A program made the position numbers and the translations under genes. Below the pieces are notes generated by a model. The model was given only the letters and a program-made list of their open reading frames with translations, was not told where the DNA came from and made no database searches. A DNA stretch of 64,000 nt, taken from contig JAWUZG010000056.1 of assembly GCA_036785705.1 (NCBI GenBank), positions 17,280,001 to 17,344,000 of the forward strand, written 5' to 3'. This DNA comes from Acanthornis magna (Eukaryota > Chordata > Aves > Passeriformes > Acanthizidae). This document shows positions 14,041 through 28,402 of this stretch, in pieces (position 1 is the stretch's first letter; every line of letters begins with the position of its first letter).

Positions 14041-17000
14041 CTGAGGTGGGAGCAGAGCCTTTGTTCCTGCTCCTGCAGCCGGTGCTGCCAGGGCACTGCC
14101 AAGGCTAGGCAAACACAGGCTCTGGAGCACTGCAGCTGCTGGAGCTCCTGCCGAAATCCCTAATTGGTGCAGAGGATCTCGGGGGGACAGCAGCACCAGG
14201 CCTGACAGACAGCACTGATATAAAAACCTGTATAAAACTGATATCAAAACCTGATAGCAAAATCAATAGGGGAGCGGCTCGGTCTGAAAGGCTGCAATAC
14301 ACAGGTGGCCTCCCCATAATGATCTTCCCTGTTGGGACTGGAATGGAGATTATCTCCTCCTGTAATTCAGCAGAGCCAGAGGAATCCATTTGTGAGTTGT
14401 TACTGAAATCCTGGGCTTAGCCCACATCCAGCTCCCTCGCTCTGAGGTGATGCCCATTGTTCCCCAAGTGACGTGTGGCAGTGTCACCCCACGGGGAATG
14501 ATTTTGCAGCTTCACCTGGCGTTTGGGAAAGGTGCAGCACAGTCTGGGGGGCTCACAGCGCTCACGAGGGGTGCTGCTCCAAACGCCCTCAGTACTTGTG
14601 CTCTTTGTCCCCAGAAAAAGCCCCACGGGGACCTTGAGATGGATCACACAGCCACGTCACCAGGCTTGACCCGAAGCAATGGTTTGTGAAGGGAAAATGG
14701 TAAAAAGGCTCAATGTGGCAGCAAATTTGCTGGTGGCTGCTGATGGAAATGGGGATTGTGATGTACACACTGATCCACAGGGAGCTGGACTGAGACCAAG
14801 TCATTCCATGCAGGGCACTGCACGGCCACGGGAAGATCATTCTCACTTTGTACTGATCACACCGAGCAGCTTTGGGATGAAAAATTTCATAGCCTGTTAT
14901 TAGCCCCAAAGGACTACAAAAAAATCAAAGCACAGCCATTGCATCCACATAAATATGTTCTTTTGTACGCATTGAGAAGTGGGTAAAAAACTCAGAGGGC
15001 ATCAATGAAAAAGGACATCAAGATGTGATTCAGAGGCAGTTTTCATCTGGTCTATGACTGTGCAAAAATCTTGATAAGTGCAAATGATCTGTGATCAGTT
15101 CTATTTATGTGGAAAATGTACCAAAACGTTGGGTGTGAGGTGTTTTTATTTCTGTTTATAAACTCAGACCTTCCAACTTGCAGCCCAGCTGACGGGAAAA
15201 CTTCTGTCCAATGGGAAAGAGTCAGTTCCTGCATTTCAAAAACATTTTCCAAGCTCATTCTCAGGCTGTATGGAACAGAGAGGGTTTTGTTGCCTGCTTG
15301 AGATCCACTCCCTGTTCCACATGCACTTGTGCAGTAATTTATAAGCTTAAAAAACTATCAGCTGAGCTTTCTGACTTACCTCTGCCTAGAAGACACCAAG
15401 AAAATCCAAGTTCAAAAGAGAGTGCATTCCTCAGAGACCAAATCCAGGAAAGAGGGATCTGGGCTGCAGCCATAGTTAGTGTAGGGGCCCTGGTTGTATT
15501 GCTATGTCTCACAATTATTAGGATTTTTGTCTTTATCCACTTTTTAAACACCAGGTGAATATAATTTTTGACTTCCATCGTGGTTTCCCAGGGCACAGCT
15601 ACATCTTCCATTTTTAAAAGTTATTTTAGTTGAATTTCCCATATCTCTGTCTTTCACATCACCTCCAGACCTAAAACTGACACTGATATCTTTTATCAAA
15701 GAGGCTGCATTTCCTTCTTGCTGGCTTTGACAAAATGAGACTCTCAAACCTGCTCGGAACACTTTGAATCCGTCAGGTCTGTTTGGTGAGTCTTCAGCTG
15801 CATCTCACTGCTCCTTGTATCCAACAGGGACTTCCCTCTTGTGCTGCCTCTGGGATCACCAAGGACAGCTCCCCTGGGCAGCCTTGGCTTTTCCCTGTCT
15901 GGGTCTCTTTACTTCAGAGGCAGCTGAGGAATTGGTCAGGGCTACAGAGGGATATTCCCAAACTCCTTAAAATTAACTCTACTGAGAACTTTTGGATGAC
16001 TGAGGTGAAACAAAGGAAAAAACAAGAACCAGGAAAGAGTTCAAAGCCTGGGAGAATGGGAATAAATTTCTTTTATGTCTTGACTTAACACTCAGCCTTT
16101 GCTCAGGCAAAACCCTTTCCTTTTTTAGGGAATGTGATCCACAACCCTTTTAGCCTGGTTATGCATGAGGGGAGTGAGTTTGAGGTCCCTGAGCCCACCT
16201 GGGTGTCCTTTGCCAGGTGAAGTGTCAAAGGAGACCTGCCAGTGTCACTGCAGAGGGGTGTGAGGACTGGAGGACTAAGGACAGAAACCTGTGGCAAACA
16301 AGGCTCTCGTGGCACCACAACTTCTAAGACAGCTTGTTTGGCTTTTATTATTAATTAATAATTCCCGTCCTGGCAGCTGCAGCCCACGCTCAGACCCACC
16401 TGCACCGTCAGGGGCCTCTCCTCGCCCTTCTCCGTGGGTTGGAGACGTTGGGTCACGAACACAAATGGGAAAGCAGGGAGAAGGAAATGCATCTTCCCCC
16501 TGCGCCCGGGTAATTCATGAAACGAGACCCTGCAAACCGTTCCTGTTGCCTGTGCTACTCCAGTTAATTGGACAACTGCTGTGCCAGAGAACCTCTCCCC
16601 CACCTACAGCAAGTAAAATTTATACTGGTGGCTGCTAACAAGAACATCTTGATAAAATGGTTGAATTTATTTTATACCTAGAAATGAAAAGAGCTCTTAA
16701 CAAAGGGGGGTAACTGATATGCTCGGTAAATCAAGGATAAAAGGACACAGGCTCTATTGAAGATTTTTTCCCCTCGTCTTTTCTTTTGAAACCTTTTGAT
16801 GAGGTGCCCTGTTGCTCTGCGATGAGCTTCCACTGAAGTACTTTTGGAATTATCTCAAAGAGAAATGGATCATTTAAATGAGTTAAAGCCCCCAAACCAG
16901 ATCTGCTATCTCCAACCTTACGTTCATTTTTTATATTAAGAATTTTGTGAAATTTATAAAATAATTTTACTACCGAACCAGGCCCTTAAAACACAAAGAA

Positions 17001-20000
17001 GTCTCATTCATTTTTTCCCTGCTTCCTTCTGAAGTGGTGAAGAATGATACATTTAGAATAAAGATGAAAGTTAATATGTAGAAGAGAGGGAATACTCTGA
17101 TAAATTTGTACCTTGTGTGTTTAGAAAACACCTAGAGGCAACGATGCTTCAAATTTCTCCAGACCTACCTGGGACTTGGGTCCTTCAGGGAAAATTCAAT
17201 TGAAGATAAGATAAGGTGCTCCTCTCTATTTACTCTGTTTTTTTCTTTTAGACAACAGAGAGAATTTTAAAGGTGTAGGACAGGAGAACAGGCTTCCACT
17301 TTTCTTAATATAAAGATTGTTTTTTCTCTCCTGTGTGTTTTTTTCAGGGAACAAGAGATATGGTATGTGCCAGAAGGAAGCCAGCTATGGCTGGAATTCT
17401 CAACAGATTGGACCTCTAAGTCCTTATGACCTCTAAAGGACCATAATCATGGTCCTCCTCATTCTATGGAACTGTAAATTGGTCATTTACTCACTGAGTA
17501 GGCACAGAGCAGACTAAGAGTGGCCTGAGTCTGTGTGTGGGTGTTTGTACTGACCAGGAGATTATCCACTGCAAAATTTGCTATGCATTTGCTGTGCGTT
17601 TGAATAGCTTTAGAGCACTATAATTTATACTAATTTTTACTGAGTGCTCGAGCTGCTGTTCTTTGTGTGTTACAAGGAATGACTTTTACTCAGTGTGCAG
17701 GTAGGTTGTAAAGTTTTACTCTGATGTAAACCCTGGGAGCAATTTGTACCCCTGTGGTAGAGAAAGCATTATTGTTGAGGAACTCAGGCATGCCAGAAAA
17801 ATTATGGACTTACAGACCCAGATGAAGCCTGTGTTTCAGCCCTTAAGTGCCCAGATTCCCACCGAGCCCAGCCAGAGATCCATACACATAAGCACCTCTA
17901 TAAGGATATATTTGAAAGGCATTAATTGTGCTTTTAAAATACAATTTTGATGCAATGACAACAGATGATGCAAATAGCTATAGATGCACAGCACTGGGAT
18001 AAATCTTGGAAAGCTTCAGGGAACCCAAGAGCCATTCCAAAAGCTGAAAATCTTCTGGTAAGAGATCACCACTGCTGTAGTTTCCATACTTTGCTGTATG
18101 TGATTGGCTTGTGTGGGATCTACCAATATAGTGAAGAAATAGAGAAATGTCAAAATGGATTCTTTCATTTTGGTGATGAAGTGCTTGCTCTGCTTGCCAG
18201 CATGCAGGGTTCAATAAAAGCAGACAGGTCTTCAAAAAATAGCAGCATAAATAGATGAACTCTTTAAAGTAATATAAGTTCTGTCATCTGGATGTGAAAT
18301 ATAGACCTAAGTGCCTGCTGAAGTAAAAGCTGACCGCACATTCCATGGAGAAGTGTTAAAAGTTTTCTTGGAGTGTCTTGGGCTGAGAAATGTTTTAACT
18401 ACATCTCTCCTTGCCACAACACACAGAATGAAAGCATTTGAAGTTAAACGCATTTTTCAAAAGAAGAAAACAAAGCGTCCATAAAGACACAAAGGCAGAG
18501 CATGGGATGAGGTCTCTGGACAGCCACTGTTTTCAGGGAAGTTGCAATTAGCTGTGTAATGGAGAAGGTGAATTTAGTTGTATTTCAATAGCATTTTTAA
18601 TGATTTCAGCAGCTAAAATGCTGATAGGTACGTGCAGGGGGTTGGTTTCAAGATTTTCTTGTGAGACACGAGGTCAGGATTCCTGTGGTCTCCTGCCATA
18701 TTTAATTCATATCCTCTGGCCTTCTTCACCACGTTTATTGAATTACAGGAATAAAATTCAATGAACCAAAAACAAAAGAAGAGAGAGAGGACACGGCAAG
18801 TCCCGATTTCTTTATGTCCCTCCTGCACACCTGAGTGCAGTGGACTTGTAGGAGAACATGTTGGAGCAGAATTTGGAAGGAGGGGGAGGTTCAAGTTGGC
18901 ATAACCCCTCTCACCATCCCTGTAATTGCATGCAGGTAATTTATTGCAAGCAGAGACCATTTCCACGTGGGAGTGAGGATCCAATTTGCACCACTCAAGA
19001 CTCTCCCTGGGTGCTCCCTAGGGCTAATCTGTGCACTCCCTGCCTGTGTTTGCCAGGTTCCTCCTGGTCACAAACCAGGTGGCAGCAGAACAGCTTTACA
19101 AAACCATTCTTCAGAAGAGCATCGCTGGCAATTCACTGCAGCAGCGCTAAGAGGAAACCCTCAAAGATGTTAAAAGTCCCAGTTGCAGGGAAGTGCCCTT
19201 TTGGCATGCCTGAAATGGTGATTCCCTGCAATCACCTTGGTTAAACTGATAGAGCCTCTATCCTCCCTTACAGTGCAGGAAGCACAGCATTCCCAACAGC
19301 AACGGGGAGCAGCTCTGCGATTTTGGGGAAGGTGATTTTATTGTCTCCTCTCCTCCTATTATCCTGTTTTTATTGCCCTGTATGCCGCCTCCAAGAGCTG
19401 CCTGGTTCGGGTTGTGGGTCCCTCAGACCTCTCAGCTACTTTTCCAGTCAAACCACAGCCAGTTCTGCACTGTGGCTCAGACACCCACAGAGGTGAGGCA
19501 GAGCCATGCCCTGGTGGGAGCACAGCCACAGCAGCACCTCACACAAATGCTCTGTACTGGTACCCAGCACAGCTTTACAGCTCTGTCAGCTGGGTTTAGA
19601 GCCAGGTATGTGCAAATCTGGCCCTTGAGTCTGACACAAAGCATTCATTGAAGAAACAAGACAGAAGATGTTTTGAAATTCTATCCTAAAATGCAAGCTC
19701 ACCATTACTTAGCTTTGGCATTTTAATTTTTGGAAATGTCACAGCTAATAAATAATGTATTTTCTTTAAGCTACAATATAGATTTTTATTTTACAACTTG
19801 AATCTTCTTAAATGTCCAGAAATTAAGTGCTTTGCACACGTACATGGCAACCTATGGGATGGCTGCCTTTTCACTTAATATATTTAATAAAGGTGACCAG
19901 ATGCTTTGTGTTTTTAATGGCTTGTTCTGCATCCCAACAAAATGTCCCTGTTTTGGCTGTGAGAGCAGATGATTCATTCTGAAACCCAGCCCAGCTGCCC

Positions 20001-20794
20001 TGACACAGGCAGGGTGAGTTAAAACCCCACCATCTGTGCTGAAGGAGTGGGCTGGAGGAGTGCTTTGTCAGGAAAACACTGTCCTTCCTTGGGCACTGCG
20101 TATTCCAGGCAGCCAGTAATCCCAAAGTCCTGTGGGTCCAACCTCTCTGCCTTTGCAGATAAAATTCTGCGGTTTTGTCCCGTCTCCAGCATATTCTCTT
20201 CTTTTCCCCCTTAGAAGCCCCTCAGCCTGCTCTGCCCCAGGATTGTGTGTAAGATCAAACATTGCTGTAAAATGTAAGATCTTGCTCCTGGTTTTATTCT
20301 TTCCAATTATGTGGCAAAATTCCTGCCCGTGTGGCTGCCTCAGCCAAGCCTCACGCTAGAAAAAGCAAGAGGAATTCATTGATGGCTTTTGTGAATAATT
20401 AGCTCTGCCCAGCTCTGCATTAGCACCACTCCACCGCCAGCTCTGCCAAAGGACACATCCTGAACTCGGAACCGGCGCTCGCAGACTCGCCCCATTCAAG
20501 GGCAAAACTCTCCCCACGGGCAAAGCTCCTCTGCTGCCTCAGCAAGAGGCAGGCAGGAATATCTGAAGGGAAAGCCTGGCTTGGGCTGTGTCACTGGGAC
20601 AGGCACTGCCAGCCTGGTCTGGCCCCAAAGCCTTTCCCAGCTCAGCTCCTCTGTGCCCGGAGCATCCCGGCAGGACATCACCAGCCTGGGGAGGGAGGAG
20701 AAGGTTCCCAGCAACTTTTCTGCACAGCCTGTGCTCTGCAGCACTTGAAAGAGCCATTGCAGCTCATCTGGCATGCACACGAATGACAAATATG

Positions 20795-21080
20795 CTTCAG
20801 AGGCAATAAATTAGCAATTTCAAGGCTTTACTTCCCCTCATGGACTAATTGCCAGAGATTATAGTATATTATGTGAGAGCAATGATACTAATGCCTAAAT
20901 ATGCTTCAGTGATTATAGAGCTATCCTCAATAACCAAGCTGTTTAAATGTCAATGCAAGAAAGCTCTTTATTATGAGATTAAATATTATTTTGGAGCAAT
21001 GCAATAGGAACTTCCCAGGCTTTCTGCCTGCACTAATGCTGCCTTGGGGCAATATATATTGGACAAGGTATGCTTTTTTA
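20795..21080. promoter_or_regulatory. AT-rich block, candidate conserved noncoding element
   Basis: The segment carries ATTAGC, CTAATTG and CTAATG homeodomain-type cores and two copies of AATATGCTTCAG (near 20788 and 20899). No repeat family is evident. Its regulatory nature is inferred from composition alone. Confidence 0.25.
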
Positions 21081-22467
21081 AAATGTGTACAGTAAAGGGT
21101 CCCCAAATGCTGTCATGCTGCAAATTTGAACAGCATTCCTGATAAGAAGGAGGATCTCGGCATTTTTTTATTTTGTAGTTGCTACTAACATGCCTTCATC
21201 CTCCCTCCATTTGTGTGTTAACTACTGTATAGAGGAGATAAATTCTTGTTTTCTGTTAGTAGAGTTGGGAATTAAACCTCAAAGACCTTCTTTTTTTTCC
21301 CCCATCTCGAAGTACCATTATCCTGTACAGATGCTTTTAAGTTCAGCCCCTCACACCTAAATAAATTTGGTAGTACCTGACATTGAGAGAACCCCCAGAA
21401 ATCAGATGGGAGCTCCACTGTCAGGTTCAGCAGCTGACACGAGGCAGAGAACAAAAGTGTCTTTAAGTCACAACTCCAATTGCACAGCCCTGCAGGTGCC
21501 AGGAGGGGTTCACAAGCTCAGGTGTGGAATCAGAAGGAAGGAAGGAAGGCTAAAAGGTTTTTGGCATGCCACTAATCTCATCTAGGACCTTCAGTCTATG
21601 GATCTGTCACACAGCTCTGCAGCCTGTCCCTTGATTTCTAGTCAACTTAGTAATTATATCTCATAATTGTTCTAATAGTAGAGAACATAGATAGGCCTGT
21701 GGGGAGAGATCATGTAAAATTAAGGGCACAGAAAGAAAACTGCTTGTGAAGTTTGGTGGAATTCTCTCTTTTAAGTAATTATTTTCTTTTAAGAAATATT
21801 GTTTCTTAAACACAGCCTGCACTTCTCCTCCATGGTGTGCTCCTAGAGCAAAGAGGAGCTTCGTACATTCATATATTCACGACCAGGGAACTTGCTAGCA
21901 AGAATTCCATCCTGCCCAGCCTTAGCAGGACTGGACACCTGGATCCATTCCCAATACTTTCTGCTGTGGCCTGGCAATTGCTAACTCTGAATTTTTGATG
22001 TTTTCATCTAGGCTGGTTTCTTCAGCCATTTTATATCTCACCTATAAAACGTGATGCTTATTTACCTCAGAACGTCTGAAGCTCTTTCTGATGCTCAGGT
22101 AAAAGACACCTGCCACACAGGCTCAGAAAAGACATAAATTGCTCTATCATTTGTAACATTTTAAAATATCTTCATCTATTAAAATCACAGTGTGACTGAC
22201 AAGGAACATGCTGAAAGGCCATGAGAATTCTTTCTCTGTTCTTCCAGGCAGACAATAATCTGACATCTTTTTTGTTAGGTCTTGACTCAGAATATACTAT
22301 GGGAAACTATATCTTTATCTTTATAACAGTAATAAACTTCGAACAGTGATGTTAAGTAAACAAATGGCAGCAATACATTGGCCCTGCTCACAGGACAGCG
22401 ATGCGGCCTTACCACAGAACGGTGAAAATTACCCGCGTGCGGTCACTTTTACACAAATATTATTTCA

Positions 22468-22788
<321 letters not shown>

Positions 22789-23154
22789 CTAAGAACAGGA
22801 CAAGCTGGAAACTCTTCAGGGTGGTGAACATAAGCAGCTGTATAACCTGGGGAGGGAATAGGGAATCTGGTGCTCAATACCAGCCTGGCCCAGCACTCCC
22901 AAACACCTGGGCACTGCCACAGCATGGGGCGGTTTACACAGCGAAGTTTATGCTCTTCCATTCTCAAATCAATGTGACCGCGATCACTGACATCAACCAC
23001 ACCATTAATCCTTACAGCCGTAGGACAGGGATGTGCTGCACTATGGGGCTGCAACACAGGCAGCTAAAGATGTTCAGGGACAGGAGAAATCCCAGCGGGT
23101 GGAGGAATGCAACCAAGAGAGCTGTGAAGATAAACCTGAGTTCTGGGGCACAAT

Positions 23155-23358
23155 ATTCTATTCTATTCTATTCTATTCTATTCTATTCTATTCTATTCTA
23201 TTCTACTCTACTCTACTCTACTCTACTCTACTCTACTCTACTCTACTCTACTCCTATTCTATTCTATTCTATTCTATTCTATTCTATTCTATTCTATTCT
23301 ATTCTATTCTATTCCATTCCATTCCATTCCATTCCATTCCATTCCATTCCATTCCATT
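23155..23358. repeat. Composite pentanucleotide microsatellite
   Basis: About 204 bp of pure 5-bp repeats in four blocks: about 10 TTCTA units (23156-23205), 9 CTCTA units (23206-23250), then after a one-unit irregularity about 11 ATTCT units (23256-23310), then 9 ATTCC units (23311-23355). On the MEGF11 transcript strand the units read AGAAT, AGAGT and GGAAT. Each block is internally perfect, which suggests recent expansion. Confidence 0.98.
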
Positions 23359-26300
23359 GTCCTTTGTGTTTTAAAAGTTCTGCTGAGTGCCACCCCAACA
23401 GGCACAGGTAGAAAGGACAGTGCTTTGGAAGGGAAAACTCTGCTTGGAAGAAGAGTTTTGCAGGGAATATTCAGCTGTAGTGACCAGAAGTGATCAGCCC
23501 CTGAAGCCTTGGGCTGTACTTGGGGCAGGAGCTAACAGCAGCCCTGGGACTGAGCCACAGCTGTGCAGGGGAATGAGTCAAGTTCCTTTTTGCTGAAAAA
23601 TGAACAACATGAATCCTCTGGCTTTCATTCCTATTCAGCCAATTGCACACTGTTGTGAGAGCACATGGAGAGAAAAGGGGAGAGAAGAACTGAGCCCAAA
23701 AGGCTGGACTATGCCCGGTCCTTCTGTGTCCGAAGGTGGAACACTCGCCTCTCTGTTCCTCTTGCCATGAAAGTTTCTCTTTATTCAGCATTTTTCCTCC
23801 TGGAGGTTTCCTTAGGGCACCACCTCCCCACAGCAGGAGGTTAGGGCTGGGTCAACTCCTGCTTTGAAGGGATGGAGGTTCCTGGGGGATGTTGTCTGAG
23901 GCCAGCTGGGAACGTGAGGCTGCACCTGAGAGCTCAGGGTGCTCTGGGGCCTCTGCACTACAGCAGTGCACAGGAATGGCACTGTTTAGTCCCCAGTGAG
24001 GGAGACGAGAAATAATATTGCTAAAAATCCTATTTTCTTTACTCTCAGAACAAGAAGAACAGACTTCTACATAGTGGGATCTCTCTCTGGGCCTGTCTCC
24101 TGGTTTTTTGCATCACAGAAACAATTTCTTTTCCTTTATGATTATTTATTGCTACAGTTTAAGGTTGTAGACATGACTGAATGGATTTCTTTACACCTAT
24201 AAAATTAATATTGTATATGTTAATTTTCAAGGTAACCTCATAAAACGTAATTTCCAAGTATGTTTCAGGCAATTACTGGTAGGAGAGGTTGGTCATATAG
24301 TGTTGCAAGTAAAAAGGATCAAATTTTCTAAGTGTCAAATGTTTCATCATAAATAGTGTTTTACTGACTAATTAAAACAATTCATCAGCCTAACAAACTA
24401 CCATCCATGAAATTCTTCTGACAAAGCAGTCCCTGAAATTATGGTTTTCCACAAAGCACCTCTTAACATTCAGATGAAAATAATAAAACCTTGGGTTTCC
24501 CCCCTGTGTCTATTAATCATTACCTAATAGGAGCAGAAAGCTCAACATGAAAGAAGGATTTTGAAATGAATTTTGTGTTTCTCTGTTCCCACTACTACTA
24601 CATGTATCATGTGCTTCCATGAGAGCTGCATCTCTTGGCTAAATTAAATCTTTCAAAGGTAATATATGACCAGGGCAGTTTGAATCAGTCTGTGACAATT
24701 CAACTGAAAATACTACACTCAGTAAGAACTTTTCCTCCGAGCTTGGCTCCTTCATCAACACAGACAGCTTTTTTGCATGGGGTACAAGCTATACATTAAG
24801 GACTAAAAGTCGTCCTGACATGCACTAAAACAAGAATCAAAACCAAACAGAAGAATCTACTGAACTCAGGGAACTTGGACTTCTAAACAAGGGCCAGTAG
24901 AAGGTTGAGAGCATATTCTGCCCCACTAAAGCCTTGGCCATGCTTTCATGGGACTGAGAGCCAGGAAAACCCAGTGCAGATGTTTGGGGCCATCCATATC
25001 ATCTTCCCACTGAAATGAGTTTAATTTTGTTTTCAGCCTGAGCAGATCAGGGTTTTGTTTTCCTCCTAACTCAAAAGCACTCTTTGACAATCAAGGTGCA
25101 GTGTTAACTTGAGGAGGGCTGAGATTTAGATGTTTTCCCAAACTGCAGAAGGCAGCTGTTCTCTTCCCAATCCTGCCAGGGAATCTTGGCCACCTCACCA
25201 ACTCTTCTGCCTTAACTTTTCCCATTTCTGCAATGATGCCTTTCTTCCTTTGGAAACCCTTTCAAGATCTGAAGCAGATATCACTAAACAGTACAAAGTT
25301 TTTGTATTAATTCTTTTTTCTCTCTGGTTTGTATGAACTATTCAGGTAATTAAAGTGAGCAGAATTACATACTAAATATTTGCAGCTCATGATGCAGAAG
25401 TAGTGATGTGTGTGTGTGTTAGGAATGTTTCTCTTCTGTTGGCATTTTGTACAACTACATTCTGGTCAAATTACATACCTAGATATAAAACAGAGGCAGG
25501 AAATTCATCTATCACCCACCCAAACATCCATACATCCAGACTGCCCAGTGAATTAAATGCTATTTGGACTGAAGATGCAAAGTCTGAGGCAGAATAAAGC
25601 TTGAATAGCAAACACAGCTAGAAATTAGTATAAATATCTGTATAATCCCTCCCCTCCTGGTCTGAACGCACCTTTCCAGGCCATGTGTCCATGGAACATT
25701 TTGCCAGCACAGGTCACAGTGCATGTGAGACACTTCCAGCCCCCAATAAACCCAAATGAACGTTAATTAATGAACACTAACAATTCCTCTGCAGAAGGAT
25801 CACTGAATGGATGGGTGAGAGAATGGGAGGGTTCCAAAGGATCCCAAAGGCAAAGCCACTGACATCTGTGTTCCAGCCCTTGCTGGGAGCAGGAAGGGAA
25901 CTTTACATTTCTCAGAGAGTTTGGCAGTGTTATACCTCTGTAGTTTGTAATGAATCTTAACAACTTTTATTTCTTCAACTCTGCTGCATCACAGGAAGAG
26001 CGGTGTAGAAACCAGGAGTGAACACAGGCAGCCAAGCGTTCCTTGGCTCCAGGCCAAGCAGAGGTGGAACAGAGCTGTCCACAGCACACAACAGGGCTGA
26101 AAATGAAAGGGTTCCAGGGCTCTTGCTGCACTTTGGAAGCTACTGTACAATCCCTGCCTTTTGAGCCACATTTACAGCAATAAAATGTTTATTTTTAAAA
26201 ATTTTATTAGCTGAACTGAAAAGCATAAATGCATTTTTGACCTTTAAATTTTTTAAGCATCTAGTTTTGAGGAGATCTGAGGAAAGCAGGTAAATTTCTC

Positions 26301-27094
26301 AAGGCAAATTAGAAAAAGAAATGTTTTAGAAAGCACAATCGATTCCAAATTCTGAATTTCTTCTCCACACATCTTTCAGCCAAAGCAACATCTTCCCAGT
26401 GAATTTCCTGACTTTCTGTTTATACAGCAGCACCAGTCATCTCATTTTTGTTAACAACAGCCTAATCCTTATTTTACAGTATTTTCTGTCTTGTGGTGTC
26501 CACACTACATTCAGTCTCCCTTACTGAAATGCCTCTTGCTTTAAAGCAGTGGCCACAGTGAGACTGCAGGGCCATTCCTTCAGTCCCACACGTCTTCAAA
26601 GCCAGCTTTGTTCAGCACATTATTGATTCAGATTGAGGCAGAGCTTCCTGAAAGCTCCATGGGTTTGGTCCTCCCAAACCTGCTGGTGCTGAGGCAGTGA
26701 TTGGATGTGCCCATTCCAATTGTCTTTGTCCCGTGTCTTCTCACACCTCTGACCTGGCAAAGGCTTTCCCAAGGGCACAGGGCTCCCAGGCTGGCTCCAC
26801 AGCCCTGCTCAGCAAGGGTGGGTGGCCAGGACTGCTCCAGGTGCGCATTTCCCTCCCTGCCTGACAGAAGAGCAAGCCAGGATTATTCCTTTCCAGCTAT
26901 CGCAGGCTGTCTCGACATGGACTTTTTGCAGAGGGGAGTTTTTTACAGGTGTACCCTTCCCTGTGGAAGGGCAGTCCAAGTCACCAGCACATTCTAAATC
27001 ACCTCATTGTGGGGTTGTTCACATGTCCTGTACAAAGTGCCTTTCAGTGTGCTTTGATGCAGAAATTATTGGATGGTGTCCTTCAGTCATTACC

Positions 27095-27145
27095 ATGCTG
27101 GAGGTTAGACTAGATGATCACACTGATCTCTTCAGACATTAAAAT
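27095..27145 (+). mobile_element. Possible degraded CR1 3' remnant
   Basis: The string GGAGGTTAGACTAGATGATC resembles the CR1 segment 'gaggttggactagatgatc' just before its 3' tail. Only this short piece is recognisable, and the tail after it is poorly preserved. Confidence 0.5.
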
Positions 27146-28178
27146 AGATAGATCTATGGAAATGGAAAAGCTGATTGTGTATTTCTTCCTGTTCCTCCTC
27201 AACTACTCCTCAAAGCCCCCAGAACTTTTTGTTCCAGTCAACTCTCCAATAACCAGATCAAATGAGACAAAACCAGGGACGGGAGCTTCCCTCCCCTTCT
27301 ACAAGTGTTTGTATAATTATCCTGTGCACTTGGGGTCCACGACAAGGAGCCAACAGCTTAAACTGCTCCAGGGGAAAAGAGATGGCTGTTGGTAAATGAG
27401 TCACTTTGGAAGAGCCCAGTTTCAGTGAGGATAAACACTCAGGGAGGAATGGGAAGAGGTGGGTGGGAAGAGAAGTGCACTGTATGGGACTGGTTAAACA
27501 ATCAGCACAAAGATTTGCTCTGAATATGGAGTGCCTTTGGAAAAGGTCATTTTCCATCAGCTCTGATGCTCCTTGGCTCAGCAATTGACAGCACTCTGCA
27601 GAGTTGGTTGAAAAGCGGAGAGCTGAAATCCCATGGATGAATGAAAGAACATTTACCGATCTACAGCTTGCTATCTCTTTGTTCCATAACAGCAGTGATA
27701 AGATGTAGGAAAAAGAGAGATTTTATCAATAGAGAGACCAGACTCATTTATTAAGGAACCAGAGATACCATCTCAGCAGAGGATGCTGCAAGGGAAGCTG
27801 ACGGAGCAGTGTTGGGAGGGAAGGAATAAAATGTACCCGTCAGACAGCAGCCAGGCACAGGCAGGGTGTGGAGGAATGACCACATGCCCAGAAAAGAGCT
27901 GGGAGAGGATTCAATCCTCCCCCTTTCTGAACTCTCTCAAACCTCTCTGAGACCTCCTCTTTGCTCACAGCTGGATGGTGCAAGTCTGTTCTTTCAGGAA
28001 AGATCCTCTGGCAAACCCTCAGAGCACCTCCCACATAGTTCTGAGGAACACAGGGTGAATTCTTGCACCCTCAAACCCACCTAAAAAACTCTTAATGAAT
28101 GGGGCACTTAGATGAGAAACAGCAGCCGAGCTCAGCCTTGCCTGTGGCCTGCAGCCCTTCCCCTCTCTTTCCACCTCT

Positions 28179-28402
28179 CTGGAATATAGGCACACGAAGA
28201 GGTTTCTGCAGACTCAGGAGGGGTGAGACACATGTGTAAGCTGCTGTCCAGAGCATATTCTCACCCTCCTGTGCACCTGAAGAACAGTTTCTGGAATATG
28301 GGCACACGAAGAGGTTTCTGCAGGCTCAGGAGGGGTGAGAGACATGTGTCAGCTGCTGTCCAGAGCATATTCTCACCCTCCTGTGCACCTGAAGAACAGT
28401 TT
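28179..28402. repeat. 112-bp tandem duplication
   Basis: Two adjacent copies (28179-28290 and 28291-28402) each begin CTGGAATAT and end GAAGAACAGTTT. They differ at only a handful of positions, such as ATAGG/ATGGG and TGTAAG/TGTCAG. The high identity points to a recent unequal-crossover or slippage event. Confidence 0.95.

Noticed and set aside
15211..15558. 115-codon plus-strand frame ending in a hydrophobic stretch
   Set aside because: There is no homologue I recognise, no splice or promoter signal, and it is antisense in a large intron.
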